Positions 49,621 through 61,185 of a DNA stretch of 64,000 nucleotides are shown one piece after another (position 1 is the first letter of the stretch; every line of letters starts with the position of its first letter). Origin of the DNA: Diphasiastrum complanatum (taxonomy: Eukaryota > Streptophyta > Lycopodiopsida > Lycopodiales > Lycopodiaceae); assembly GCA_029204225.1 (NCBI GenBank), contig CM055102.1, positions 33,042,085-33,106,084 on the forward strand, in the 5' to 3' direction. The notes beneath the pieces are model-generated. The model saw only the letters and a list, made by a program, of their open reading frames with translations. It made no database searches and was not told the origin of the DNA. Both the position numbers and the translations under genes were made by a program.

Positions 49621-50361
49621 TAATGTTGTGAATCAAGCTCTGACTACCACTGATGAGAATCGAGCTTTGATACCACCACTGTGAATCAAGCTCTGACTAC
49701 CACAACTAATGAGAATCAAGCTCTGATACCAGTGTTGTGAATCAAGCTCTGATATCGCGAATGGAAACGTGAATGAATTCGGATGGAGTTCAGATATAAT
49801 TGCTGGTCACTGCCTGCTATATCATTCCTACAATCCTCCAGAATGTAGACAGACACTGCTGACTATGTTTAAGTTAATTCAGCATTCAACAAGATTGAAC
49901 CTATGTGCGAAATAGATAAAACAAGCGAATGAGATACATGAACAATGAGTAGACAATAACTCAATCGAGATCAGACAATTTAGAATGATATGTGCATAAC
50001 AGCTACAACATCATCTATTGATCCTCTTGGTTTAAGCATTGTGTGACAGACCCACACAGTGCATTGGCATGAGAGAAAGCGATGTTTTCCCACGAACAGT
50101 GTCTTGCTTACTAGTAGACTTCTTGGATCTCTATGGATTCTGCTTACAAAATGTCTATGTATCTGTGTTTGTATATATCATTAGTGCATCTAGCAACTAC
50201 ATATATTCAGAGTAACATTTTTGATTAGATAGATTAAACAATTTAAGGCTAATCTCAGATTACAAGAGCGGGGGATTAGGCACGTCCTAACGCTCTTCTG
50301 TTGATGTCATCATATCATGTCAGGAAATTGTACTCCATGGTACTTGTTTGATCGCAAATAT
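49621..50361 (-). repeat. LTR of the H family with primer-site array (element F), 5' truncated
   Basis: Reverse complement of the H 5' LTR region: 50361 down to about 49757 matches 4110-4710 closely (TGATATGATGACATCA, GTTAGGACGTGCC, GAGGATCAATAGATGATG, GTCTGTCTACATTCTGG). It is followed by primer sites TGGTATCAGAGC at 49720-49731 and a one-change copy at 49664-49675, 56 bp apart, with the alternate TGGTAGTCAGAGC half-units between them and a partial copy at 49745-49756. The first 200 bp of the LTR and everything after the array are missing. Confidence 0.85.
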
Positions 50362-51575
50362 TTCGCTCCTATCTTCAACGTCAGTTATGTTAACATTCAA
50401 CCCCACAACGAGGACTTGCTTCATGTCGCCTGGCTACCTTATGTCGAATCAATAACCTTGTATATCGACGATGAGAGTGTTTTATGCTCTCAAGAGTTTG
50501 ATACTGACTCTGACATGGCCGATACTACAGATGTAGCTATTCTACACTTCATGGACGCCATTCCCCCATGGCTACTCCCTGAGAAGGTCCGAGAGATAGG
50601 GCCTAAGGCTAGCATTGCTACAGCCAAATTGGACCAAAGTAAACTACATCATGTCAAACGACCGGTATACGAATGGGAGATACATGATACTGAATCTATC
50701 TATGCGATAGATGACACAATCTTAACCGAAGTCCCTCAAGCATCCAAGCCACACAAAAACACTGTTCACAAGGTGCATGCAAAACCAACTAGGAAGGAAG
50801 CTTTCCGCAAGAAAATGAAAAACATTATAGAGGTGGAGCCTCCTCGCGATCTCACAATAACTCGAGAAACCCCGGACAAAGCACAATCCTCTAGGTCCAC
50901 AAGCCACACAGCTAGAACCCCTAAAGATCCACCTAAGGCCAGGACTAAGAAGCCGTACACTCCTAACAAAATTGATGTGCCCAACCATTTCAAGGACTTC
51001 ACCATTGAAGATGTAACTATTCACCTGCCTCAAGCTCAACGAGAGCCAAAGGGGAATGAGCCATATGATGACCTCGCTCAAACCATAAAGTTAAATCTTC
51101 AAGAGCCTGATGAGACAGAGGAAAAGTTTGTTTATATCGGAGTACACCTCAACACCGAATACCGGGCCGTGATGCCTATAGAATTCTATGTCCCATCTTT
51201 ACGGATAGCCTACGATTTGAAATTAGACAAAAGTCAGATCCTTGCCCATAGGCTATTCCACCTCCATAAGCTTTGCGAAACACGAGTCATTAGTGTGCAC
51301 GCACAACAAGTGCACAAAAGATGTCAACAAGATTGGCATGACTGCAATATCAAACTGAAGGAATTTAAAGAAGGAGATAGAGTTCTTCTCTATCAAAGGA
51401 AAGTACATAAGGGCAAATTTAAGTTTACTAGCCAAGGTCCCTATACCATTGATCAGATCTTGCCTCGGGCTACGCTAAACTTAAAACCCTAAAAGGCATC
51501 CCTCTGGATATGGTAGTGAACGGGAGTAGATTACGGCAATATCATGAGCCCTGTTATTTCTTAGACATGTATTGA
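50362..51575 (+). pseudogene. Gypsy element K: pre-RT linker fused in frame to integrase C-terminus
   Basis: An open frame continues for about 375 codons to 51492. The first 260 codons (PHNEDLLHVAWLPYVES, then Lys/Pro-rich KKMKNIIEVEPPRDLTI, IEDVTIHLPQ) look like the protease-to-RT linker and end in the pre-RT motif TIKLNLQEPDETEEKFVYIG. Near 51150 it passes directly into the integrase C-terminus: VMPIEFYVPSLRIAYDLKLD, HKRCQQDWHD, FKEGDRVLLYQRKVHKGKFK, SQGPYTIDQILP. A one-base loss near 51485 shifts the last part (KGIPLDMVVNGSRLRQYHE) to about 51575. RT, RNase H and the integrase core are absent with the frame kept. The apparent ATG at 50317 lies in the antisense of the F LTR, so it is not a native start. 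Confidence 0.75.
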
Positions 51576-52729
51576 TTGATTGTGTGTTATGTGTGTGTGC
51601 ATGCATGTTTGTAATTTCTGTCGTTTTGTGATCATGTTCATTTTTTTTTAATTCATTTTTTACACCCTTTTCCGTTGAATTGTCTGCATGTTTAACAATC
51701 AATACTTAGGGTAGTTTAGGTCTGAATTCTCGCAAATCTACCTCACTTCTATCACTATTATACAAGTTTCAGGTAACAGCATGCATGACCAGTGACAATC
51801 ATGTCCCAAAACAATAATTATCTTCCGTATTGGAGCTAGCATCACTTACTCTTGCAATTGATTACAAGGAATTCATCACTCTTCAAAAAAAAAAAAAAAG
51901 ACCACTCGCATAAGCTACCAGATAGCATATTATCTATATTGTAGAGTCCCGGAACTAAGCAAAGTGCTTTATTAGACATGAAACCTAGCAGGTACACTCA
52001 AGAAATTCACTTGGTCTCATTTACTGATTTTTTCAAGAAGCTAGCAGCGACTCGTCCTTTCTTGGAGTGGCTACACTGCGACACACGACTTTTCTTAGGT
52101 GTGCAACATGAATGCTTGGTGCATGTGGCTTATTCTACATTTGATGACGAGATCATGCGCAGGTTGCCATGCCCTCGCAACATATTTTATTGGTCGATAT
52201 TATTTATTTACATTATGTTGGAAATATCCCGAAGATTTCTTGATTTGTATAAGTCAAAATAGCCTCTAACTTAATGGAGATGGAGCATAAGCCACCGACC
52301 ATCAATTTATAGGTCTGATAGCTTGCTGAGAAGGTAAAAATGAATTCTAAAAATTTTTGTAAGAAAATCCAGAATGATCTCCTTATGGATTTAGACAGAT
52401 CCATCCCCCAAAACTCACAAAAAATGGTCAATTTTTACACCTTTTGTACTTTCTACAAGCTCAATTGTTGGAATTCTTGGCTCTAACTTCAGGGACAACT
52501 TTAAAAGTCTTTGGTTCACCTCTTTACAAGACTTACATGCTGTTTTTACAGCCACCTACTATCCAACTTTATGAAAAAACAAACAAAAATCATGATTTTT
52601 GGCTATTTTTCGGTCTTTTTTCTTCACTATAAAGAAGAGATGCAACTCTTTATCTAACACAAGAAAACCAATTTATAGAATTATAGCCATCTAATTGATC
52701 TGATCTTGATGGATTTTGGTTCTTACTAT
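51576..52729. other. Unassigned region 3' of K, with a short poly(A)
   Basis: Probably contains the K 3' flank or LTR, but no second LTR copy was found. An A15 tract lies at 51885-51899, and a TG-rich tract at 51585-51612. A frame at 51978-52260 (TFDDEIMRRLPCPRNIFYW) is open but unrecognised; I would not call it a gene. Confidence 0.4.
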
Positions 52730-53300
52730 CTATTTTATAAGAAAATAGTAAATTCTAAGAATGATTTAACTTGTCTCACAGTTTGCGAGATCGGCCAATC
52801 CACCACTATCTTGATTTTATCCTCGCCAATTTTCATCCCATAAGCAGTGATTTTATGACTGAGATAAACCAATTCATTAACGACTTCACATTTGGATTCG
52901 TAGAGTAACTCCTGTCAAAGTTCCATAAAGACAGTTCTCAAGTGCTCTATGTGTTCCTCAAAGGTCTTACTGTAGACGAGAATATCATCTAGGAATACTA
53001 CCACAAACTTTCCCAAACATGGACAAAATTAAGTGTTCATTATTTGTTGAAATGTCACTAGAGCATTCATCAACCCAAATGGCAACACTAAGAACTCATA
53101 ATAGCCAAACCTATTATGAAATCCAGTCTTTTGTACATCTTTTGATTTAATCCTAATCTGATGGTACCCTGTCCTGAGATCTATCTTAGTAAAATATTTC
53201 GCTCCTCCTAAGCGATCTACAAGGTCATCCATCCAGGGTACCGAATATTTATTCTTGACAATCATCTTATTCAACCCCTTGTAATCAACACACATCTAGA
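52730..53300 (-). pseudogene. Ty3/gypsy reverse transcriptase fragment (L)
   Basis: Minus-strand RT: MCVDYKGLNKMIVKNKYSVP, DDLVDRLGGAKYFTKIDLRT, GYHQIRIKSKDVQKTGFHNR, EFLVLPFGLMNALVTFQQIM, a frameshift, then [20 protein letters not shown] with the catalytic [13 protein letters not shown], a stop, and IGEDKIKIVVDWPISQTVRQ. It is a different lineage from J, closer to chromovirus-type RT by eye. Both ends are truncated. Confidence 0.88.
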
Positions 53301-53399
53301 AACCTCTTGGTAAATTGTCAATATGAGGCCAAAACTCATTTTAGACTTAGAGATAACCTTTTTGAAGTTATATTAGTTTAAAATACATTCAATAAACAC

Positions 53400-53880
53400 T
53401 TTTTGAAAGTGTGGGAAAATTGGTAGCTGAGTTTGAGAGAGATTCAAATTTGAATGTTGGGTACTTTGAATCTAGACCCAAAAATAGTAGGGTTTACATT
53501 TTGGAGGGAAAACCAAGTGGCCAAATAGGGTTTGGACCTGTTATAAAAGGAGAAAACTCGTGGAGAGACACAAATTGTCTCTTCTCTCTCTCATTTCATT
53601 TTTATACATGGTTCTCTTTGGGTTCTACTACTCATTGGTGCACTCTCATGATGTTATCTTGCAATCTGTGTAGAATGATCATTTATTGCTATTTTCGGGT
53701 TCACACGTGTGAAATACAGTAGGGTACTATAATTGCACGGACAACAACTATATTTTATGTTTTGGTTCATGTTTGTACAGTGTCTCTTAGAGTTTGCATC
53801 TCATTTTGTATGTAGATGCTAATTTTTCTACATTGGCAGGATTGTTCGTTTGTTCCTTATTGTAACCAAAGATTAGGGAC
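53400..53880 (+). repeat. Probable copia LTR fragment
   Basis: GTGTGGGAAAATTGG near 53410 resembles an LTR start. A TATA-like TTATAAAAGG is at 53541, CT-rich leader sequence follows, and TTCACACGTGTGAA is at 53700-53713, 160 bp after the TATA box, as in B, C and N. No primer site or coding part is attached, so this may be a solo LTR or a truncated one. Confidence 0.5.
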
Positions 53881-55425
53881 ATGGATTGGATCTTGAATGA
53901 TCTGAAATCCTTCACAATTTACTAGGTTGTATATGGCCCATCCTCAGATAATTTTCTATTTGATTTGAAATCTCTATCTCTTCTTTCTGAGAGAACCTAT
54001 AAGGTTGTCTAGAGACATTTTGACTTCTTGGAATTAACTCTATTATGAGGTCTACTGACCTAGATGGTGGTAAACCATGAGGTAATGTTGAAAAAAGCCA
54101 GCCTGATCAATTTTGAAACATGTGAGGTCAGACTTCTTGTTATGAAGGCTGGAGAAATCCTCTAAATCTCAAAAGTCTGTTGTGGATAGTTATTTTCTCA
54201 AACATCTAGGCGCTTCAAGATGGATTTATACACGTAGGATGTCATGCTTGGGCTATTGATCTAGGCATTGTAGTCCAACCCCCACACCAGTGCTCACAAA
54301 AAACCGACAAAATACAAACAACCCAATTAAATTTCATTTTGCACTGCCTTATTTTAGATTTATAGGTTTTTTATGTGGCTCAAAATGAATTGGTTTTAGT
54401 TATAGATCTTAGGTTTTAAGGCTTTACTTTAACCTTTTACCAGTTCCGTAGTAGTTTTGTGGGTTTTTTATAGGGTTAGTTTGAAACTTTGTTATGAGCA
54501 CTGCCCCACACTGGCCAAATTGTGGCTTCGAGTAAGTATCAACATGATTTTAAGCTTCTCATGTTACAAAGTGGATCACAAATTCAATGCTCACCAATAT
54601 CGCATTTCAACAATCAGTTGTAAAGTACTAATCAACCCATCAGAGATTACTTCTTTTCTCAAGTTCTATGTACAATATTAAACATTGCTAAAGGAGAAAA
54701 TCATGATGTGATTTTCTCAATTTTCTACATCTTTTCAAACAAAATTAGCTACAACTATGTTAAAAAATAAAATATACAATCATACATTGAAAACTTGAGG
54801 TGAGCAAGAGATTTGTCTACGACAACTTTGTTTAGTTGATTATGTTGTCTAATCATCAACAAATCTTATCAAGTTACATCAATTTACCATTTCCAAATTT
54901 CAGATTTACATGCCCAAAAGGCAAAATCAAAATGGTTATATCTCAAAATCGAAATATAAATCCATTGCATAAAATAATTTTGTACAAATTTTTAAAGTTG
55001 ATCATATACGTCATCTTAATCTTCACAAAAAATTCTACTTATTATTCTAGTAATACATCACGAATGCCTTCCCATAATTCTGAAATTCTTGGATTCATAT
55101 AAACAAAAAATATGACAATATGACATGGCAAGGCCTTTGTGGTACAATACCACATCATCGTTCCTTGTTTGATGTAGTGGTGTTGCATTTAAAAAAAAAT
55201 AAAAAATTTTAAGTGTGTTTCCAAATCACTTTTTAAACAAAAAATTTTAAACTTTGCCATTCAATCAAAACTTGTTTTTGACTTTCTTTATAAGGTAGTT
55301 AGGGTTTTGACATACATTGCACCTTGTCGGGCCTTAAAATATTTGAACTAAATTTGATGTGCACATTGAAACCTTTATTAAAAAGGTTCTTTTGGTTTTA
55401 ACTTTCATATCACATTTATATTTGT

Positions 55426-55585
55426 AGTTTAACTTTTAGACTCTTAAAATGTTAATAGAATTTTATCATTTTTCAAGCACAAAAGTAATTTTTAGCTATT
55501 TATATTCATAGTTTAACTTTTAGACTCTTAAAAGTTTAATAAGATTTTACGACTTTTCAAGCACAAAAGTAATTTTTAGGTTTGG
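55426..55585 (+). repeat. 84-bp tandem duplication
   Basis: AGTTTAACTTTTAGACTCTT at 55426 recurs at 55510, each followed by a similar stretch through CAAGCACAAAAGTAATTTTT. Two units with about 10% difference. Confidence 0.85.
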
Positions 55586-55597
55586 AGAGAGAGAGAG

Positions 55598-55628
<31 letters not shown>
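55585..55628 (+). repeat. GA microsatellite, one interruption
   Basis: GA dinucleotides from 55585 to 55628 with a single GAGC interruption near 55600. Confidence 0.95.
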
Positions 55629-56310
55629 ACACTAAGATTTAGAAGTTGAGTTGACCCTTTTTAGGTGGGCTTTGAAGCATTAAAATGAGTTTTGATTTTT
55701 ATTTTTTATTCTTGACATTGTAATAATAATTTTTTGAATTATCTCAATGTATGTAAAGCTCACATAGCAAAGCTTATTGTAATATTTTAAATCACATTAT
55801 TTGACTTTAAATGAACTCTTTGCAAAACAGAAAGAAAGATTGATTTTCAAATAAGCCTTTATAAAACATGCATTGATGGTAAGCTAAATGCTAAGCCTAG
55901 AGGGTGTCTTCTACCCTCCCTGCATATTTCTTTACTATGTCGCGTTTTTGAAGACATTGCCTACACTCAGTAGACACTAGGCACTAGAGACTAGTGTCAA
56001 GACATTATAAGTGAGGTTGTTCCAATGATCTGATGCCTTGGTGGATTTTTTAATAATTTCCATTTCGTACATTGCACACTTGAGCAGATAATATAAGTTG
56101 ACTACTTTATTCTGCACAAAGAAATACATAAAACATGTCATTTCATCTCTCTCTCTTCATAACTACTTCCCCTAATCAAACCCTGATTTCTGATCTTAAT
56201 TGGGGTGTCAGCAAAGAGGCAGGGGATATGCACTACTTATGGGTCTCTAAAAAGTTGACACTTGACACGTTACAAAAAATAATTGTAAGAGCTGGCAAGA
56301 TCTTTTCTAA

Positions 56311-56325
56311 AACCCTAACCCTAAC
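56311..56325 (+). promoter_or_regulatory. Telo-box-like motif upstream of the bHLH gene
   Basis: AACCCTAACCCTAAC, about 420 bp before the bHLH start codon. AACCCTAA telo boxes are known in 5' regions of many plant genes expressed in dividing tissue. Whether it is inside the transcript here is not known. Confidence 0.4.
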
Positions 56326-56644
56326 TAAAAGGTCTTTTCACTCTCCCAGCAATGCCAGCATTCTCCAAAAGATGCTGCATTGCTGCTAATTCACTCGTGA
56401 TTGTCAGAGAGAGACTTGCTTTGCTCTCTCCAAGACTCTCACTATCATCCTTGCTTTCCTTTACTCAGTTTACTGTCCTTGCCTCTATCATGTAGCAGTA
56501 GCAGCTAGCTGTGGAAAAGGTGCAGCGGATTGGAAAATGTTTTGCGTGTTCTGTAGGAATCGGTAGGATGAGCTCTGTTTCTATTCGTGTTGCGATTAGA
56601 CAGTCTCACACAAATGATGCATCTTCTGCGTTTTTGAGCTGGTG

Positions 56645-56733
56645 ATGTGAGTGAGCATGGTGTCTTGGATTACATAAAAAGGCTGAGGTCAGACAAGCAG
56701 AAGCTCAAATCCTTATGCATTTTGCATCTGAAA
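56645..56733 (+). promoter_or_regulatory. Upstream start codons in the bHLH leader
   Basis: Before the likely start at 56734, the leader has ATGTGA at 56645 (a start directly followed by a stop), a six-codon frame from ATG 56657, and an out-of-frame ATG at 56714 that overlaps the main start. Such uORFs usually lower translation of the main frame. The in-frame GTG at 56647 is not a plausible plant start. Confidence 0.45.
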
Positions 56734-59467
56734 ATGTCTGTTTCTCATGGCTTTGGAGATTCTCGAGGTGTTTTCCCCCCTTCCACGGTGCTGGACACGG
56801 CGAGCTCTGGGCAGAAGCCTTGGCCATCGCCCAGGTCTGAGAAGCAGTGGCCTTCCACAAGTAAAGGCAATATATTTCAGGAAAGCGAAAGACTTTTGCC
56901 ACCTTCTGATATGGTGCTGTCTCTAATGCAAGGGCAGAATGAGAGCTTCATGGCAGATCCAAGCAAACTGCCTTGTGATGTTATGCGCTATCAATCTGTT
57001 CCTACCTCTTTTCATTCAAGTTCTGCAGAGCTCAAGAACGAGAATCTATCACAAGTTTCCAGGTCTATGAATGAGAGCTCCCACCTCAATGGCACTCTTC
57101 CTGTCGTTTTCAGCTCGCAGATTTCGCCCTTGCACCCATCTATTTCGATAATGAAAAACAATTTGACTCGCCACAGAAGCTCACCTGCGATGCTTCTGTC
57201 TCAGTTAGCGGTTGATGCCCACGGAGTTACAGGAAGCAATGGGGAAGTCAGCAGTACACAGCTCTCAGGTCCTTATATGCGATCTTCTACTGGAGATTTT
57301 TCTGCTGGAGTTCCTAGTGATAATATTGGCCTAACAGGGATAGCAGAGGCATCACCAGAGCTTACTACAGACATCGATGGCAGTGGATGGGATGGATCTG
57401 CAATGTCTCATGGGAGCTCTTTGATGAGCATGCTGGATGATATTTCCCCGGGAAGGAAACGATATGGTGAGCTTGAAGGGGATCAGACCATCGATGCCTC
57501 TCGATTCGAGACAGAGGTGAGAAACGAATTCCATCATAGCTGTGTCCTTTGCAGGTGTGGGCAGAAGAGAGTGCTCACCGCCTCACTGTAGCAGTTTTCT
57601 CCACGCAAATTCAGATTTGTATCCAAGCAACCAGAAATGATCACAGCTTGAAAGAAAGTAGGCCTTGAATTCTGATAGATTGTTCATCCGTTGAGAGCCT
57701 TTTAAATTTGGCTACCAACACTTAATTTGCATCCAGTGCTATGCGCGATGATGTTGATCATTCGACACTTTTAGGGTGGGCTCGATAGAGCATACCAGAT
57801 ATGCTGTCAATCTGGTAGCAGGCACTTCATTTGATTGGCTCTGCTCTTTGGTGCTAGCCTTAATCACCACCTAGTCTCCTCTTCACCTGTGTAGAGGTGA
57901 TATAAACTGAGTGCATCGGTCTTTGTGCAAATGTACAAAAGCTAATGTAGATGTATGTAATACCTATAACAATGAAAAACACGATAAGAAACCAGCTCAA
58001 GGTTTGTGCATATGACCTGCACCTACTCTTGGGCGCTTGTTTTCTGATGAAGTAAGTAGGGATTCGATAGCATTTGATCTGTGCGTTGCATGATACAGTT
58101 GATGGTCTAAGGGGGGAGCCTCTCTTGCCGTTAGTGCTGCTATGTTAGCAACATTTTAACTAGACTTGGTTAGAGCTAAGGACACTTGCATCCCCAGGTC
58201 CTCTTTAAGTGTTCTAGATAAGACTAACGTAAAGCAGCTATTTTTTACGTCATCTTCCTCACATTCAAGTTTGTTGCTCTTCACCTGATGCTTGTACTGA
58301 CTTCAACATACATCAGTTACCATTCATTTCAAAGTGAGGAATTTAAATGTAAGGTGAATGTAGCCTTGGTTATGTGGAGTCAGAACGGTGGCACTTTCAT
58401 GTCCGCAAAGAAGCAAGAAGCACCCGAAAACACCCAACTGGAAGTGAACACCGGAAAATGAAGCCATTTAAGTAACAGCAAATGGGGCTATCTCACTTGG
58501 TTAGTGCTAGTTAGCACTAACTGACTGTCGCTAAAGTAGACTGCATAAGGTTGAAAATTGCATGTTTTCTTTGTTATGTCCATTAATGTGTCATATGTGA
58601 TCAACTTCGTATAGCATCATGTAATTTATAATGTTGGAGCTAACTGATTGGGATGTTGTCAGGGAAAAGCCAGTGAGTCCACCTCTGGACTTCTAACAAG
58701 ACACTTAAGCCTTCCAGTTGTATCAAACCGGGAAAATGACCTCGTTTCAGGTGACAACTGGTTGCAAGATTCTGTGCCTTGCCGTCTAAGGGCAAAAAGA
58801 GGATGTGCTACACATCCTCGCAGCATTGCTGAGCGGGTCAGTTTCTTTCATCAATGGATGGTATTTTTGTTGCTAAAAGGGATCTGGAAGCAACAGCATA
58901 TCAACCTTAATTATATGATGACTTCGCTTAGGGACATACGTATCTTGTATTATGCAGGTTAGACGGACTCGCATTAGTGAACGCATGAGAAAATTACAAG
59001 AGCTAGTACCTAACATGGATAAGGTAGTTCCTTTGGCTTGACTATGAAGATGAATTGTCAGTCACAAAAAGTCCACTTCTTGTAAAGTACTTTCAAACTC
59101 TGGCTTGTTTTATGATTCCGTGGTGTTGAATGTTTGGAATCAAGTAGTCCATGGTTGTTTCTCTGGGCTGATTTGAAGCCGTTTTACTTGTTTCTCAGCA
59201 AACAAATATTACTGACATGCTTGATGAAGCAATTGAATATGTGAAATTTCTTCAGCGCCAGGTTCAGGTATGTGTGCTAATCTGATTGCTACTTTGCTGC
59301 ATTCTTTCCTGGAAGCGTTGTATATGTAGAGCATTAAATTGCAGAATATCTTGCCTGCACATTCTATTAAAAAATCCCACACCTCACTGATGCAGGAGCT
59401 ATCACAGAGTACATCAAGATGTCAAGGCTTCTGCAAGCTGGATGTGAAATCAAATCAGCAGTCTTAA
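56734..59467 (+). CDS. bHLH transcription factor, FBH/bHLH122-like, five exons
   Basis: Coding exons 56734-57516, 58663-58836, 58958-59023, 59199-59267 and 59396-59467; all junctions GT/AG and in phase 0, giving 387 residues. The bHLH domain (about residues 300-365) is split over exons 2-5: CATHPRSIAER, VRRTRISERMRKLQELVPNM, QTNITDMLDEAIEYVKFLQR, QVQEL. Before it are the family's short motifs MRYQSVPTSF, LTRHRSSPAMLLSQL, SGWDGS, a KRYGE box and LQDSVPCRLRAKRGCATHPR. These identify the group that includes Arabidopsis FLOWERING BHLH (FBH1-4), bHLH80 and bHLH122, nuclear factors binding E-box DNA; FBH proteins activate CONSTANS. The C-terminus after helix 2 is short (ELSQSTSRCQGFCKLDVKSN). The start is the first in-frame ATG. 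It is the only host gene I recognise here and looks intact. Introns are 1146, 121, 175 and 128 bp. Confidence 0.92.
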
Positions 59468-61060
59468 GGGCCAGTTCTCCTTTTGACTCATAGGAGAACT
59501 GACATCAAAAACAAAGATTGGATAGTATACTGAAAATGCCTATGCATATTCAGGGTATATGACAGTTCTCAAGATAGAAGAACTATGTAAGAGAAGAAAG
59601 CAATATTTATCTTATTCACCCTGCCCAATCAGTTTCCCAGCTATCCTATGCAAGGATATAGTTTTGTAGATATAGCCCCGTGTGGAAGTGGGAGCATCTT
59701 GACTTCATGAAAAGACTAGGGAAGATTTATTCCTTGGCAATCAAAGTATATATTGTATCCCACATAGTGCAATGTAGTTTAAGCTGGAACGTTTTTGATG
59801 GCACATTTAGGTTGTCAAGCTAGTTGTACATGTGATGTCCTTTGTATCTTGATCATAATTTTGTCTTACTAGTCAAATTCTGTTTTTGGGTGTTTTGGTC
59901 ATTCGTCTGTTTACTAGGGATGTATGTATAGTTCCTAGAGACCCTTGTCCGCTTGGTTCAAAACATTTCTAGCATTTAAGAGCTGCCATGAAATTTAGAG
60001 GTCATGCCTGATTTCTGGCAGGATTGTCGATGGTGGGGACACATTTGTGCATCATGTTTCTGAGAAAATGGGGATTTTGAAAGTCAGTCATGCAAATGGC
60101 AATAGTGCAGGCCACAGTAATTATGATTTCCTGGCGTTCAACTCAGTGTGTAATTACCATGTTATTATCTCTCCCAATAGTCAGAAATGCTATTGTTCAG
60201 TAGTATTTTTCTACATTGGTCATATTTTTTTCATCTTACACTGATTCTTACTAGACCCTATGTGTTGGAATTGAAAACAAAAGACAGGTCATGTTGTGAA
60301 TAATGGTGTAATGATAGCAACGTCGAGCCAATTATTATCTAAGCTTGTTTATTGTCGAAACTATTTTTGAATATTTCTCGAAGTTATTTTCAATTGTTGG
60401 GGAAGTAGGGGCAATATATTGATGAAATCCCATCATGCATTCATAGATACTCAAAAAATAAGTACCACAAAAGTTTGCTTTCTAGCTTTCAAAAGTTTGC
60501 TTTGTAGCTGCCATGTGTATTGTAAGGGATTTGCATTGGAAATGATATTTATTATAGTAGAGCATTAGATGTTGCAAAGACTTGCATTACTATGAAAATA
60601 ACTGGCGACTAGTGAATTCTAAGGCAGTGATGCCAAAATCTGCTTCCATTTCCAGCGACTTTATTGAAAAATGGTTCTCATAAAAGTTTGAGAACCCACC
60701 TCATTTATAAAGAAATTTTTGAAAGCTTGTTGTTGCAACATAAAAGGCTGCCAAAGAAGGTGATAAGATTGTAGTCCTTACATAACTAGGTGTGACTTAT
60801 AAAGTAATTTTCATTGTCAAAAGGGGTGTTTCTCACGAGGGAGGAATTGTTTTTAGAGGCTTTTATGCTTGGCTCAATTTGGTTATTGGTTTAATGGTCT
60901 TGTCATAATTTACTTAGAATTTGTTTTGAATAGGAACATAGATTATGTCATACAGTAACACAGACAGAAAACACTTTTCACAATAAATTCACATAGCAAT
61001 TGGATTTTTCAAAATGAAATTACACTGTACATATAATTGTTCACTCGGACAACCCATGCA
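59468..61060. other. bHLH 3' UTR and intergenic DNA
   Basis: The first few hundred bases are probably the 3' UTR; I could not fix a polyadenylation site. The rest is AT-rich with no recognisable gene; the open frame at 60047-60244 shows no motif. Confidence 0.45.
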
Positions 61061-61075
61061 TGACCCAGGTTGCCG

Positions 61076-61127
61076 TTGACGGGACGTGTGTCCCGTCAAT
61101 TTGCCTCGTGGCGAGGTCAACTGATCC
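61076..61127. other. Two adjacent hairpins in a small GC-rich island
   Basis: TTGACGGGAC, GTGT loop, GTCCCGTCAA: perfect 10-bp inverted repeat at 61076-61099. Five bases later CCTCG-TGG-CGAGG forms a second stem (about 61105-61117), then GTCAAC. The local composition is clearly more GC-rich than its flanks. It resembles neither a plant terminator nor a complete tRNA; nature unknown. Confidence 0.5.
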
Positions 61128-61185
61128 GTATCAGCCGATAGGACCCACAATACAGTAGCAAAATGATTTTACATTAATTTTAACT

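Larger units (their letters stand above)
53881..56310. other. Intergenic region upstream of the bHLH gene
   Basis: AT-rich, no gene recognised. It holds an 84-bp tandem duplication (55426-55509, again from 55510) and a GA microsatellite (separate entries). Confidence 0.5.

Noticed and set aside
50317-50361. Native start codon of the gypsy K frame
   Set aside because: This stretch matches the H-family LTR in antisense, so the ATG was supplied by the adjoining insertion.
56647-56733. Longer bHLH N-terminus beginning with GTG
   Set aside because: Plant nuclear genes start with ATG; the first in-frame ATG is at 56734.
57517-57591. Exon 1 reading through to the stop at 57591
   Set aside because: A good GT donor at 57517 and an in-phase acceptor at 58661 connect to the conserved bHLH part; the readthrough is intron sequence.
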